DNA from: Zobellia uliginosa
GTDB lineage: Bacteria > Bacteroidota > Bacteroidia > Flavobacteriales > Flavobacteriaceae
Direction: 5' to 3'
NCBI RefSeq assembly: GCF_900156625.1
Contig: NZ_FTOB01000001.1
Location: 248,001 to 312,000 of the forward strand
Length of the DNA stretch: 64,000 nucleotides
Shown here: positions 47,938-57,192 of the stretch, in pieces
How the letters are laid out: each line of letters begins with the position of its first letter
How positions within the stretch are numbered: the stretch's first letter is position 1
Notes under the pieces: generated by a model
What the model saw: only the letters and a program-made list of their open reading frames with translations
The model's database searches: none
What the model was told of the DNA's origin: nothing
Made by a program: the position numbers and the translations under genes

Positions 47938-48714
47938 TTATTTTTTTAAGACACTATACTTGGGCCTTCTAGCAAAAGTACGATAATTCTTCGCTTTCTC
48001 AAGTAGCACCTTATCCGCCAGATTATTTTCACTTAGTATTTTTTGTGCGAAACCGTACCAACTTAAACTTTCTTCATCCGTAAAATGGTGAATGCCATAA
48101 GTTTCACGGTCTTCTACTACTAAATCCAATACATATCTGGCCAAATTTTCTGCATGGGTCGGGCAACCGACCTGCTCATCGGTCACACTAAGATCAGCTC
48201 CTTCTTTGGCTTTTTGAAGAATCGTCTTATAGAAGTTTTTTCCATACTCCGAATAGAGCCAAGACGTTCTTACAATAAAATAAGCGCTCATCAAACTTTG
48301 AATATGCTGTTCCCCTTCCAACTTAGATGCCCCATAGACATTGATGGGATTAGTTGTATCGGTCACCAAGTATGGAGAACCTTTCTCCCCGTCAAAAACA
48401 TAGTCTGTTGAAATATGGATCAGTACCGTTTGTTGTTCTTGACAAAGCAATGCCAAGTTCCTAACGCCTTCTGAATTGACTTTAAACGCCTTCTCAGGCT
48501 CTTTTTCAGAGTTTTCTACATTGGTATAGGCAGCACAATTGATACAATGGCTAAAGGCCTTATTCGAAAGTTTTTCCGCAACGGATTTTGGATCCGTAAT
48601 ATCTAAATCTTTGGAATCAGCGAATGTAAAGTGTAATTGTGGGTAGTCAGAAGCGATTTTCTGAATACTTTTCCCCAACTGCCCCTTGGCCCCGGTAACG
48701 AGTACGGACTTCAT
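47938..48714 (-). CDS. rfbD: dTDP-4-dehydrorhamnose reductase, short C-terminus
   Basis: Last step to dTDP-L-rhamnose. Rossmann motif GAKGQLGKSI (8-17), active-site pair in STDYVFDG and YGASKLEGE, and the FTDEE/SWYGFA segment are present. It ends at ARRPKYSVLKK, 258 residues, whereas family members usually continue some 25-30 residues past 'RPxYSxLD'. The end is an A7 run followed by TAA TAG; shifting the frame there does not restore the missing helix. It overlaps rfbC by 4 bases. Confidence 0.88.
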   Translation of the reverse strand: MKSVLVTGAKGQLGKSIQKIASDYPQLHFTFADSKDLDITDPKSVAEKLSNKAFSHCINCAAYTNVENSEKEPEKAFKVNSEGVRNLALLCQEQQTVLIHISTDYVFDGEKGSPYLVTDTTNPINVYGASKLEGEQHIQSLMSAYFIVRTSWLYSEYGKNFYKTILQKAKEGADLSVTDEQVGCPTHAENLARYVLDLVVEDRETYGIHHFTDEESLSWYGFAQKILSENNLADKVLLEKAKNYRTFARRPKYSVLKK

Positions 48715-49256
48715 TTAAAAAATTCTTTAAAGGTAGGAAGTAACTTGTCTTTTTCGGAAATAATAGGCGACTCTACCGGGCTCTCCCAATCAATTTTTAA
48801 ATCCTCGTCGTTATAGATTATACCACTTTCGGAAGCCAAGTTGTAAAAAGCATCGCACTTATACATAAAGGTGGCCTCTTCGCTCAAGGTCAAAAAACCA
48901 TGGGCCATACCTTTTGGTATAAAAATAGAGGTTCTATTTTCACTAGACAATATTTGCTTAAAATGCTGTCCGAAAGTAGGACTTTCAGGCCTTAAGTCGA
49001 CTACCACATCCAATACTTCCCCATGGGCTACCTGCACCAATTTGGCCTGGGCGTGAAGCCCTGTCTGCAAATGAAGTCCTCTTAGTACCCCTTTTTTCGA
49101 TACCGAGATATTATCTTGGACAAAGTGGACTTCTTTCCCGATAGCGCTTTCGAATTTTTTTTGTTGATACGATTCAAAAAAGAGACCTCTCTCATCTCTA
49201 AATAATCTCGGTTGTATGATAAAACAGCCTTTTAAGCTGGTTTCCGTTATTTTCAT
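48711..49256 (-). CDS. rfbC: dTDP-4-dehydrorhamnose 3,5-epimerase
   Basis: Cupin-fold epimerase, 181 residues. Catalytic-region segments FVQDNISVSKKGVLRGLHLQ (His in LRGLHLQ), VVDLRPESPTFGQH, IFIPKGMAHGFLTLSE and YKCDAFYN are intact. It belongs to the rfbABCD group for dTDP-L-rhamnose. Confidence 0.97.
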   Translation of the reverse strand: MKITETSLKGCFIIQPRLFRDERGLFFESYQQKKFESAIGKEVHFVQDNISVSKKGVLRGLHLQTGLHAQAKLVQVAHGEVLDVVVDLRPESPTFGQHFKQILSSENRTSIFIPKGMAHGFLTLSEEATFMYKCDAFYNLASESGIIYNDEDLKIDWESPVESPIISEKDKLLPTFKEFFK

Positions 49257-49274
49257 ATTGCGGTTTTCCGTCGA

Positions 49275-50129
49275 TTATAACTCTAGCAAATAGCTGCCGT
49301 AACCACTTTTTACCAGCGGTTTGGCCAATTTATGTAGTTGTTCCCGAGAAATATATCCCATCGTATAGGCCACCTCTTCAATGGCTCCCACCTTTAGTCC
49401 CTGACGCTCTTCAATAACCTCAACAAATTGCGAGGCCTGCATAAGGGAACTGAAGGTTCCGGTATCTAACCAGGCCGTACCTCGATCTAAGATACTCACC
49501 GTCAATTTTTCCTTAGCGAGATACTCTTTATTAATATCGGTAATTTCCAATTCGCCCCTAGGGCTGGGTTTAATGCGCTTTGCTATTTCCAACACCTCAT
49601 TATCGTAGAAGTAGATGCCAGGAACCGCATAATTAGATTTAGGGTTCTGGGGTTTTTCCTCTATGGAAATTGCCTTCCCGCTCTTATCAAACTCCACTAC
49701 ACCGTAGCGCTTCGGGTCTTGTACGTGATAGCCATAAATGATACCTCCATCGGGGTCGTTGTTCGCCTGGAGTAGCTTTGCAAGACCGGAGCCATAAAAT
49801 ATATTATCGCCTAAAATAAGGGCCACTTTATCGTTTCCTATAAAATCCGCCCCTATAATGAAAGCTTCTGCCAATCCGTTCGGGTTCTCTTGTACGGCAA
49901 ATTGAAAATTACAGCCCAATTGACTTCCGTCTCCCAATAATTTTTGAAAAAGGCCAATATCCTGTGGGGTCGTTATAATCAAAATTTCTTGAATACCAGC
50001 GGACAAAAGGGTGGCCAATGGGTAATATATCATCGGCTTGTCGTAAATGGGCATAAGCTGCTTGCTTACGGCCAATGTAAGGGGGTGTAAGCGCGTTCCT
50101 GATCCTCCTGCTAAAATGATACCCTTCAT
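49275..50129 (-). CDS. rfbA: Glucose-1-phosphate thymidylyltransferase
   Basis: Makes dTDP-glucose from dTTP and glucose-1-phosphate. Signature [18 protein letters not shown] (GGSGTR at 8-13), [51 protein letters not shown] and TAWLDTGT. Length 284 is typical. It starts 3 bases after the rfbB stop. Confidence 0.98.
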   Translation of the reverse strand: MKGIILAGGSGTRLHPLTLAVSKQLMPIYDKPMIYYPLATLLSAGIQEILIITTPQDIGLFQKLLGDGSQLGCNFQFAVQENPNGLAEAFIIGADFIGNDKVALILGDNIFYGSGLAKLLQANNDPDGGIIYGYHVQDPKRYGVVEFDKSGKAISIEEKPQNPKSNYAVPGIYFYDNEVLEIAKRIKPSPRGELEITDINKEYLAKEKLTVSILDRGTAWLDTGTFSSLMQASQFVEVIEERQGLKVGAIEEVAYTMGYISREQLHKLAKPLVKSGYGSYLLEL

Positions 50130-50132
50130 ATG

Positions 50133-51155
50133 CTAAACCTTCTGATATTTGTTAATATACCATGAGACCGTCTCCCGAAGTCCGGAATCAAAATCCGATT
50201 TCGGTTCCCAATCGAGTTCCGTCTTGATTTTGGTCGCATCTATGGCATATCTGAAATCATGCCCTAAACGATCTTTAACAAAGGCTATCTGTTCCGTATA
50301 GCTTCCTTTCCGTCTCGGCCGTACTTCGTCTAAAATAGCACATATTTTTTGGGCAATGTGAATATTGTTGTGCTCATTATTGCCTCCAATAACGTAGGTT
50401 TCTCCAGCTTTCCCTCGGGTAAAGGCGGCATTTATACCCGTACAATGATCCCGTACATATAACCAATCCCTAACATTCTTTCCATCTCCATAAATGGGGA
50501 TTTCCTCTCCCGCCAAGGCCTTTCGGATAATGGTAGGAATCAATTTTTCATCGTGCTGTTTAGGCCCGTAATTGTTAGAACAATTGCTGGTAACCACATG
50601 AAGTCCATAGGTATGAAAATAACTTCTCACCAAAAAATCGGAAGCCGCCTTTGAAGCGCTATAAGGACTATTGGGGGCGTATGCGGTATTTTCATCAAAA
50701 AATCCCGATTCCCCTAAACTACCATAGACCTCATCCGTAGAAATATGGTGAAAACGCGAGGTTTCAAAACCGGTCTTCGCACGATTCGCCTTATCCAGCC
50801 AATGTTGCCGCGCAGCTTCGAGCAAGGTAAAGGTTCCGTTAATATTGGTTTTAATAAATGCCTCGGGGCCTTCTATTGAATTGTCTACATGAGACTCTGC
50901 CGCAAAGTGAATAACATCCGTAATGCGGTGGTTGTTAAAAATTGACCCCACCAAACCGGCATCGCAAATATCGCCCTGAACAAACTTATACCGTTCGTTA
51001 TTTTTAACTTCTTCGAGATGGTCAAGGTTTCCAGCATAGGTAAGTTTATCAAGGTTCACGATGGAAACATCGCGATGTTCCTCCAAGAAAAACGGAATGA
51101 AGTTGCTTCCTATGAAACCTGCCCCACCTGTTATAAGAATTGTTCTATTAGGCAT
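50133..51155 (-). CDS. rfbB: dTDP-glucose 4,6-dehydratase
   Basis: NAD-dependent conversion of dTDP-glucose into the 4-keto-6-deoxy sugar. Rossmann motif GGAGFIGS (10-17), HFAAESHVD, HISTDEVYG (Thr-Asp-Glu around 140-142) and the catalytic Tyr165-x3-Lys169 in YSASKAASD are all present. Length 340 is standard. Confidence 0.98.
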   Translation of the reverse strand: MPNRTILITGGAGFIGSNFIPFFLEEHRDVSIVNLDKLTYAGNLDHLEEVKNNERYKFVQGDICDAGLVGSIFNNHRITDVIHFAAESHVDNSIEGPEAFIKTNINGTFTLLEAARQHWLDKANRAKTGFETSRFHHISTDEVYGSLGESGFFDENTAYAPNSPYSASKAASDFLVRSYFHTYGLHVVTSNCSNNYGPKQHDEKLIPTIIRKALAGEEIPIYGDGKNVRDWLYVRDHCTGINAAFTRGKAGETYVIGGNNEHNNIHIAQKICAILDEVRPRRKGSYTEQIAFVKDRLGHDFRYAIDATKIKTELDWEPKSDFDSGLRETVSWYINKYQKV

Positions 51156-51165
51156 TTTTGCTTTT

Positions 51166-52173
51166 CTATAACTGCAACTCTTTAGCTCTCCTGTTCAAGA
51201 ACCGAATAAAGGATATCACAAAAAACAAAACCACCAAGGCCATAGGCACCAAGAAGAACTTATCGTTAAAAAAAGGCTTTTTAAAGACTTGGGGGTTTCC
51301 CATGTTGATAATACTAAGGATTTCTCCTTGATTCGTAAGTTCCGCTTGCTTTTCCTCTATTTCCTTTAAAAAATCGTTCTTTAAGGTCAATAGGGAAGCT
51401 ATGTTCAGGGCACTTTCGTTTTCCATATAAACCGAACCATTTGCCTTTTCTGAACCCTCCCTTAATAAGGTTTTCGAGTAGTTCTCCAAAAGCTGATCAA
51501 TTTGAGCAATAAGCCCGGTATTTTTGTCGATACGCATTTGAGCATTTTCCTTAAATGTCTTTATAACTTTATCATAGTAGGCGTTGCCGTTAATATAATC
51601 CAATATTTTCCGGGCCGCTTCGGTTCCCTTGTCAGCATCGATATACGTAAAGGTCACACGGTGGGCCAAAATACTCTTTTTGGTAAGTTCTGAACGTACA
51701 ATATCGACGACAAAGCTCTCCTCCTTAAAATTCTCTAAAAGCTCCAGATAACGCAGTTCCTGCTCTTCCTTCTCCTTAGCCTCTTCTAGGTCTGAAATAG
51801 GTTGGATCTCAATTTTAAACCCTTTTAAATCGTGTACCGAAATCCCTATTTTTTGAAAGAAGGCCGTGTCTTGACTGTAAATGTTGGACTGTATTTCCGC
51901 AATGGCATCGTACACATAATCCGTACTATCAAAATTGGGCCTTACGATGGTCTCCGATTTCAATTTTTCATTCCCCAGTATGCTCAATACAAAACTAATG
52001 ACCACGCCCAGCACAATCAGACCGATTAATATGAGTGCATTTTTCTTAAGGTATAAAAACACACGTAAAAAAGCGATTCCCACACGGTTAAAACCATTGG
52101 CGATCATCTTGAGCAACTGCCCCAAATCGATTTCATCAGAGGAAGTGGTACTGTTTGGTTTGTTATCGGTCAT
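51166..52173 (-). CDS. Wzz-like chain-length determinant
   Basis: A 335-residue inner-membrane protein with an N-terminal helix (about 49-69, LILIGLIVLGVVISFVL), a large periplasmic helical part with coiled coils, and a second helix near 311-328 (FFLVPMALVVLFFVISFI). The topology and EIDLGQLLKMI start match Wzz/GNVR-type proteins that set polymer length. There is no kinase domain, so it is not a Wzc. It is 3 bases after DUF6909. Confidence 0.85.
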   Translation of the reverse strand: MTDNKPNSTTSSDEIDLGQLLKMIANGFNRVGIAFLRVFLYLKKNALILIGLIVLGVVISFVLSILGNEKLKSETIVRPNFDSTDYVYDAIAEIQSNIYSQDTAFFQKIGISVHDLKGFKIEIQPISDLEEAKEKEEQELRYLELLENFKEESFVVDIVRSELTKKSILAHRVTFTYIDADKGTEAARKILDYINGNAYYDKVIKTFKENAQMRIDKNTGLIAQIDQLLENYSKTLLREGSEKANGSVYMENESALNIASLLTLKNDFLKEIEEKQAELTNQGEILSIINMGNPQVFKKPFFNDKFFLVPMALVVLFFVISFIRFLNRRAKELQL

Positions 52174-52176
52174 CTA

Positions 52177-53862
52177 TTATGAATTAAAAATTTGTTCCAA
52201 TATTTTCTCGGTTATGAGATAGGTAGGTTTTACCCCGGTAGTTCCTAGGCCGCCCGAGGCCAAGGTGCTTCCGGTTTCCAATGGGTTATCGGAGGCATAG
52301 TAGGCATATCGTACTTTAACATTATCCTGTATGCTTTTACGAATCTTGGAGGCGGACTGTATTGCCTTTTGATAATGTACTCCTTCCATTTCAAGGCCTA
52401 CCACGTTCCATGTACTTTGGTGAAAAAACTCGAGTACATCCTTGTTTTGAAGGGAAGTACCCAAAACGGTTACCATGGTGCCTTCAAAAACCTTAAGTCC
52501 GTGTCCTTTAAAATCTTCGGCACACAGTTCGTTTTTGAACGGATAATTGTCTGCCGTACCTTCAAAGATATGGGCCGAAGGAATCATTAAATCTCCTTTT
52601 CCTCCTTCAAGAATGCCAGCCTTTCCCATTACCGAAATAGAAGCTACATTCAGAAAAACCGGTGCTTTGCCCGGTTCCTTATAAGGCTTTAAGAGTTCAT
52701 CAATGGTTTCATAGGCTTGTTCGCCAAAAGCATAATCCATGACAAAGATTACCGGCTTTTCCGCTTCCTTCATTCCTTTGGGCAGTGCATAACCACAGGC
52801 GTCAGCACCCATTTTTGCCGTATCGAACAACTGTACGTCTATGTTGGTGCCCGAAAAATCATCAATAGCAATCATCCCGTTCTTTTTGGCCACTACCGTT
52901 ACCTTGGCTCTCAGTTCTTCATTTAGGGAAGAGCTTAAGGCTTCATAGATTTTTAAGGATTCCTTTCCTGAAAATTCCTTTTTTAAGGCATTTTTGGCGA
53001 ATAAAGTATTCATGACACTGTGCATGTTCGCACTAATGATATGAATCGGCCGATGTAAGAGTCCGTTCTTTCGTAAGGTTTCCTTAATGGTGTCCGCCCA
53101 ACGTTCCCCGTGGATATGGTGGCCCAAACGCTCGCGCAACAGCGAACTGAACGTTATGGCCCTTTTATTACCGGTAATTTCTTCTTCTATGGCCAATTTG
53201 CCCAGCCAATAAACAATTTCCAAAAAGCGATCGGGTCGTTCTTCGGTGGCAAATTGCTCATGAACCTCCATAATTTCAATGAAGGAGCGGCCCAAAATGT
53301 TTGCGGTATGTATAACGGCCACCTCTCTTTCGGCCAAACTAAGTTCTTCTTTATTGACGGCCTCTTCCAATTTAGACCAATCACGTATCGTACGATCGGT
53401 ATCTTCGATCAACACCCTTTTACAGATTTTCTCCGATTCAATGAACAGAAACGTGAGGTGGGTCAAAATATCGTAGATATCTGAACGTCCACGGGTAATT
53501 TCTATATTCATTTGCTCGTCATCGATACGATAACAATTTCTTCTCCGCTTAGGGGGTACGATGGGTACAAAATGAGATTTGCTATACCCTTCATCTGAGG
53601 TCAAATTGATAAAGCGGCATTGTTCGATGCCCTTTGGTAAGCGTTCAAGAACATAGATGAGTCCGCTCAACTCGGCCTTTTCTTCGGCTATGGATCCGTA
53701 TATTTCAGGTCGAAGTTGCAGCAATGCGTTTTTCAACGATTCACCCGATACGCCCGTAGGCTTATAAAAACCGCGATTGAACAGATGGCGCATTGTGATA
53801 TAGAGGCGTTCAATGGCATTCGTAGATTCTTGGGCCCGCGTATTGTTAGTTGTATTTCCCAT
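52177..53862 (-). CDS. DUF6909 family protein with nucleosidase-like C-terminus
   Basis: A 561-residue soluble protein that I recognise as the Bacteroidota DUF6909 family. The first 250 residues are charged and helical. The C-terminal part resembles the nucleoside phosphorylase/MTA nucleosidase fold: GKGDLMIPSAHIFEG, VVGLEMEGVHY (Met492-Glu493-Gly494) and YYASDNP (Ser524-Asp525), recalling the MExAA glutamate and the SD aspartate that bind ribose and protonate the base. It heads the polysaccharide operon, just before the Wzz-like gene. No function is established, so the enzymatic idea is inference. Confidence 0.7.
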   Translation of the reverse strand: MGNTTNNTRAQESTNAIERLYITMRHLFNRGFYKPTGVSGESLKNALLQLRPEIYGSIAEEKAELSGLIYVLERLPKGIEQCRFINLTSDEGYSKSHFVPIVPPKRRRNCYRIDDEQMNIEITRGRSDIYDILTHLTFLFIESEKICKRVLIEDTDRTIRDWSKLEEAVNKEELSLAEREVAVIHTANILGRSFIEIMEVHEQFATEERPDRFLEIVYWLGKLAIEEEITGNKRAITFSSLLRERLGHHIHGERWADTIKETLRKNGLLHRPIHIISANMHSVMNTLFAKNALKKEFSGKESLKIYEALSSSLNEELRAKVTVVAKKNGMIAIDDFSGTNIDVQLFDTAKMGADACGYALPKGMKEAEKPVIFVMDYAFGEQAYETIDELLKPYKEPGKAPVFLNVASISVMGKAGILEGGKGDLMIPSAHIFEGTADNYPFKNELCAEDFKGHGLKVFEGTMVTVLGTSLQNKDVLEFFHQSTWNVVGLEMEGVHYQKAIQSASKIRKSIQDNVKVRYAYYASDNPLETGSTLASGGLGTTGVKPTYLITEKILEQIFNS

Positions 53863-53875
53863 AACTAATTTCGTT

Positions 53876-53883
53876 CAAAATTA
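53876..53883 (-). promoter_or_regulatory. -7 promoter element of the polysaccharide operon
   Basis: Minus-strand TAATTTTG fits TAnnTTTG and lies 13 bases before the DUF6909 ATG. No good -33 box at the usual spacing. All genes from 53862 to 34431 are on the same strand with small gaps, so this may be a main start for the locus. Confidence 0.45.
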
Positions 53884-54017
53884 CGATATTTTTCCCGGTA
53901 TCGAGAACAGGGCAAATGTTGACTCTTTCTTTACTCGATATACGTGTTCAATTGTTTTTAAGATTAAAAATATAGCAACTATAGCGCCTTACCAAAAAGA
54001 AGATATCCTTCTTCGTA

Positions 54018-55514
54018 TTATTTCCTGAAAGAAACCAATCCGTCGGCCACTTTACGGTCGTTGGCCAAACGTTGAACCTTGTTCTGCCCCCCTAGTTTTC
54101 CAATCGATTTCATATAGGCGTTGAAACCGCCTTCCTTTATCGGTGTGACCTTTAAGGTCTGCAAGATTTTCCCATCGATCAGGTCAAAATAGTAACTGTT
54201 CTGTTTTTGTAAGGAAACATCTAGAATTTCTATGAACTTCGCCATATCGGAGGGTTCCTGTTCAAATTCCACCAACCATTCATGATAGGGCAGTTGATTG
54301 CCCTCGGGAGTAATTTGGGGTGCTACCGTAAACTCGTTGATACGGGCCCCGGTTTCATTCACCGCCAATTGCATGGCTTCTTCCACTTCTTTAGCGATTA
54401 CGTGTTCACCAAAGGCCGAGATAAAATGTTTGATTCGCCCAGAAACAATGATTTTATAGGGCTTCAAAGAAATAAACTGAATGGTATCCCCTAAATTATA
54501 GGCCCAGAGACCTGCATCTGTGGAAATGATCATCACGTAGTTCACGTGCAGCTCTACATCTTTGATAGTAATCCGTTCGGGATCTTCATCAAAAAACTCA
54601 TCGGCCTTAACAAACTCATAGAATATTCCCGAATTCAACAACAAGAGCATCCCCTTTTCATTTTGGGCATCTTGATAGGCAAAGAAGCCTTCACTTGCGG
54701 GAAAGAGTTCTATGCTATCTACTTTTTTGCCGATCAGACCTTCAAATTTGGCCCGATAGGGTTCGTAGTTGACCCCACCGTAAATAAAGAGTTGAAAATT
54801 TTTGAAGAGGTCCCCTATTTTCTGTCCCGACTTACTTTCCAACTTTTCAAAATACATCTGAACCCAAGAAGGTATGCCGGCAATAACGGTCATATCTTCG
54901 TTCATGGTTTCTTCGACAATGGTATTTACCTTGGTCTCCCAATCTTCAATACAATTGGTCTCCCAACTGGGAAGGCGATTTTTCTGGAGATAGTTAGGCA
55001 CATAGTGGGCCGAAATACCTGAGAGCCTGCCCAATTTTATTCCGTTCTTTTCATCCAGTTCGGGACTTCCTTGTAAAAAAATCATCTTCCCGGTTACAAA
55101 ATCGGCATTTCCGGTTTCGTTGATATAATTGAGAATGGCGTTACGCGATGCGTTTACCTGATGTTTGATGGAAGTATCGCTAATAGGGATATATTTGGCC
55201 CCTGAAGTCGTTCCCGAGGTTTTGGCAAAATAAATGGGTTTGCCCGGCCAAAGAATATCTTCCTTACCTTCTACGACTTCTTGTACGTAAGGCTTTAATG
55301 CTTCGTAATCACGAATAGGCACCTTCTTCTTAAAATCTTCGTGCGATTTTATGTGCTCAAAACCATGGTCAAGACCAAACTTGGTACGCTTGGCTTTTTG
55401 CACCAACTCATGAAAGACCGCTTCTTGGGTAGCTACGGGGTTATCTCTCCACTTCGCCGTTTGCTTGGCGATGCGTTTTGCGAAAATTTTTGCTGCAAGT
55501 GATTTTATCGACAT
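54018..55514 (-). CDS. GH3 auxin-responsive-promoter family protein (acyl-adenylate fold)
   Basis: A 498-residue member of the GH3 branch of ANL adenylating enzymes, which activate carboxylic acids with ATP and couple them to amino groups. The P-loop-like motif FAKTSGTTSGAKYIPIS (about 108-125), YGGVNYEPYRAKFEGL, the ELFPASEGFFAYQ segment and AYNLGDTIQF are visible. Bacterial substrates are unknown. It lies upstream of the polysaccharide operon and 74 bases downstream of the M23 peptidase. Confidence 0.9.
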   Translation of the reverse strand: MSIKSLAAKIFAKRIAKQTAKWRDNPVATQEAVFHELVQKAKRTKFGLDHGFEHIKSHEDFKKKVPIRDYEALKPYVQEVVEGKEDILWPGKPIYFAKTSGTTSGAKYIPISDTSIKHQVNASRNAILNYINETGNADFVTGKMIFLQGSPELDEKNGIKLGRLSGISAHYVPNYLQKNRLPSWETNCIEDWETKVNTIVEETMNEDMTVIAGIPSWVQMYFEKLESKSGQKIGDLFKNFQLFIYGGVNYEPYRAKFEGLIGKKVDSIELFPASEGFFAYQDAQNEKGMLLLLNSGIFYEFVKADEFFDEDPERITIKDVELHVNYVMIISTDAGLWAYNLGDTIQFISLKPYKIIVSGRIKHFISAFGEHVIAKEVEEAMQLAVNETGARINEFTVAPQITPEGNQLPYHEWLVEFEQEPSDMAKFIEILDVSLQKQNSYYFDLIDGKILQTLKVTPIKEGGFNAYMKSIGKLGGQNKVQRLANDRKVADGLVSFRK

Positions 55515-55588
55515 ATAAGAATCAAATATCCAGGTTTAGGTGAGCGCATCGGTCACGGCACTTTCCGTAATTAATTAGGGGTATGAAC

Positions 55589-56455
55589 TTAAAAATCTAT
55601 GTAGTCTAAAGGATTTACTGCATTACCGTTGCTCCATAATTCAAAGTGTAGATGAGGTCCGGTGGTGAATTCACCGGTATTGCCGACGGAGGCGATCACT
55701 TCTCCGGCCCTGACCACTTCCCCTTGTCTTTTATTGAGCGAACCGTTGTGCTTGTAAACACTTATGAGTCCATCTTTATGCTCTAGAATAATGACATAAC
55801 CTGTATCGGCCGTCCATTCGGAGAAAATTACGGTACCGTTCGCAACCGCTTTTATAGGGGTATCTTTAGGAGCCGTTACATCGACCGCGTAGTGTTGTTT
55901 TTCGGCATCGTAATGGTTTGATATTTCTCCGCTCAGGGGAGGAAAGAGTTCAATCTCGGCCCCGGTGGCATTGCGCTCGAACAAATTGTATTTATCTTCT
56001 AACGCCACCTCGGCCCTTAATAGGGAATCTTCTTTTATTGGGGTAAGATCTATACTCGATGGGTCAATCTTAAAACGTTCGCGTAATGAATCTAAGTTCA
56101 CCTCTTGTGATGCCACATCTCCCCGTAAGACCATGCGTATGCTCTCTAAATACCTATTGGTATTATGTAAGGAGGCCACTAGGGAATCCGTTTTATACGT
56201 TAAATCGGTTGCCTGCTTCTTAAGTTTGGTACTCGAGTAACCTGGTATATATTCCCGCAAGGGCGTAAAGGCAATCAACAGGGTGGTGAGTGCGATAAGC
56301 CCAATTGTACAGAGCGAACCCGTAACAAAGACGTTCAGGCGACTCAGCTTGAAAGAGATTTTCTCTTCAAAGGTAGACTCATTAAGAATGACCAAACGAT
56401 ACTTGTGCAGCAGCTTGCGTTTGATCTCTTTTCTCTTTTTGACTTTTTTCGCCAT
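55589..56455 (-). CDS. M23 family metallopeptidase, membrane-anchored
   Basis: A 288-residue protein: basic N-terminus, one membrane helix (about 43-63), coiled coil (75-125) and C-terminal LytM domain. Zinc and catalytic residues appear as His188 and Asp192 in HYAVD, His235 in VYKHNG and His268/His270 in GPHLHFELW, so it should be an active peptidoglycan endopeptidase. The layout is that of Bacteroidota MepM-like proteins acting at the periplasmic side. Confidence 0.95.
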   Translation of the reverse strand: MAKKVKKRKEIKRKLLHKYRLVILNESTFEEKISFKLSRLNVFVTGSLCTIGLIALTTLLIAFTPLREYIPGYSSTKLKKQATDLTYKTDSLVASLHNTNRYLESIRMVLRGDVASQEVNLDSLRERFKIDPSSIDLTPIKEDSLLRAEVALEDKYNLFERNATGAEIELFPPLSGEISNHYDAEKQHYAVDVTAPKDTPIKAVANGTVIFSEWTADTGYVIILEHKDGLISVYKHNGSLNKRQGEVVRAGEVIASVGNTGEFTTGPHLHFELWSNGNAVNPLDYIDF

Positions 56456-56459
56456 AAAG

Positions 56460-56467
56460 CAAATATA
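56460..56467 (-). promoter_or_regulatory. -7 promoter element of the M23 gene
   Basis: Minus-strand TATATTTG fits TAnnTTTG, but its last base is only 4 bases before the ATG, implying a leaderless transcript. No -33 box seen. Confidence 0.4.
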
Positions 56468-56621
56468 AAGGATGGAATCGGATTCTTATACGGTTGCCCG
56501 AAATTAATGATTCTTTGAAATACCACGGGCTAGCTTATAATACATTTAAGAAAACTCGGGCATATCTGTTAAAATAATTGCGTTGCCACTACATTTACGG
56601 TGATTGGAGTAACTTTTTTAG

Positions 56622-56629
56622 TATCTTTG
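56622..56629 (+). promoter_or_regulatory. -7 promoter element of tatA
   Basis: TATCTTTG fits TAnnTTTG and lies 21 bases before the tatA ATG at 56651. Confidence 0.5.
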
Positions 56630-56650
56630 AATCTGTTTAAAAACAAAACT

Positions 56651-56833
56651 ATGACAACTTTACAGATATTTTTGGCGATAGGGCCATGGCAAATAGCCAT
56701 CGTCGTGTTGGTGGTTCTTTTATTGTTTGGAGGAAAAAAGATTCCTGAATTGATGCGCGGACTTGGTAGTGGTATAAAAGAATTCAAAGATGCTTCTAAA
56801 GAAGACGAGCCCTTAGAAGAAAAGAAAGACTAA
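56651..56833 (+). CDS. tatA: Sec-independent translocase subunit TatA/E
   Basis: A 60-residue protein: short N-terminus, one membrane helix ([31 protein letters not shown]) with the conserved FGxKKIPEL turn, amphipathic helix and acidic tail. TatA oligomers form the pore for folded twin-arginine proteins. The frame opens upstream at 56600, but the promoter element lies inside that extension, so ATG 56651 is the start. tatC is not in the window. Confidence 0.95.
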   Translation: MTTLQIFLAIGPWQIAIVVLVVLLLFGGKKIPELMRGLGSGIKEFKDASKEDEPLEEKKD

Positions 56834-56857
56834 TTTATTACGACATAATTTTAGTTA

Positions 56858-56888
56858 GAGACCTTTGCCCAAAGCAGAGGTTTTTTTT
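56858..56888 (+). terminator. Terminator after tatA
   Basis: Hairpin ACCTTTG / CAGAGGT (56861-56867 and 56875-56881, one mismatch) followed by eight T residues. Confidence 0.65.
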
Positions 56889-57192
56889 GACCTATAAATA
56901 TACCGTTTAGTATATTTATACTACGAATTACGGACAATCACTTGTGCCCTTCAACCTCCCAGACTAAAGTAGGCCTACTCTTCAGGCATCGTCCTTATAG
57001 GGTTTCATACCTCAAAACCAGCATTTCACAACAAAAGAAAGCTCGCGTATAACCTTCACCTGAAATTTACGTTATCAAAGAATATATGGTTAAGGTATCC
57101 CCCAGTTCAAAATAGCCTTAGCACCTACCTTTTTTAAAAACCCTACATGCCGCATCTGTTGGATCGGCAAATTTTTTTCAACATACCAAATC
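56889..57192. other. Intergenic region before OmpA-family gene
   Basis: About 300 bases without a gene. It holds a small perfect palindrome TAGTATATTTATACTA (56908-56923) and presumably the promoter of the next gene; only TACCTTTT (57126-57133) resembles a -7 box. Confidence 0.45.

Noticed and set aside
47938-47960. Frameshift in the A7 tract at the end of rfbD
   Set aside because: Neither other frame continues into the expected C-terminal helix, so there is no evidence of a broken longer gene.
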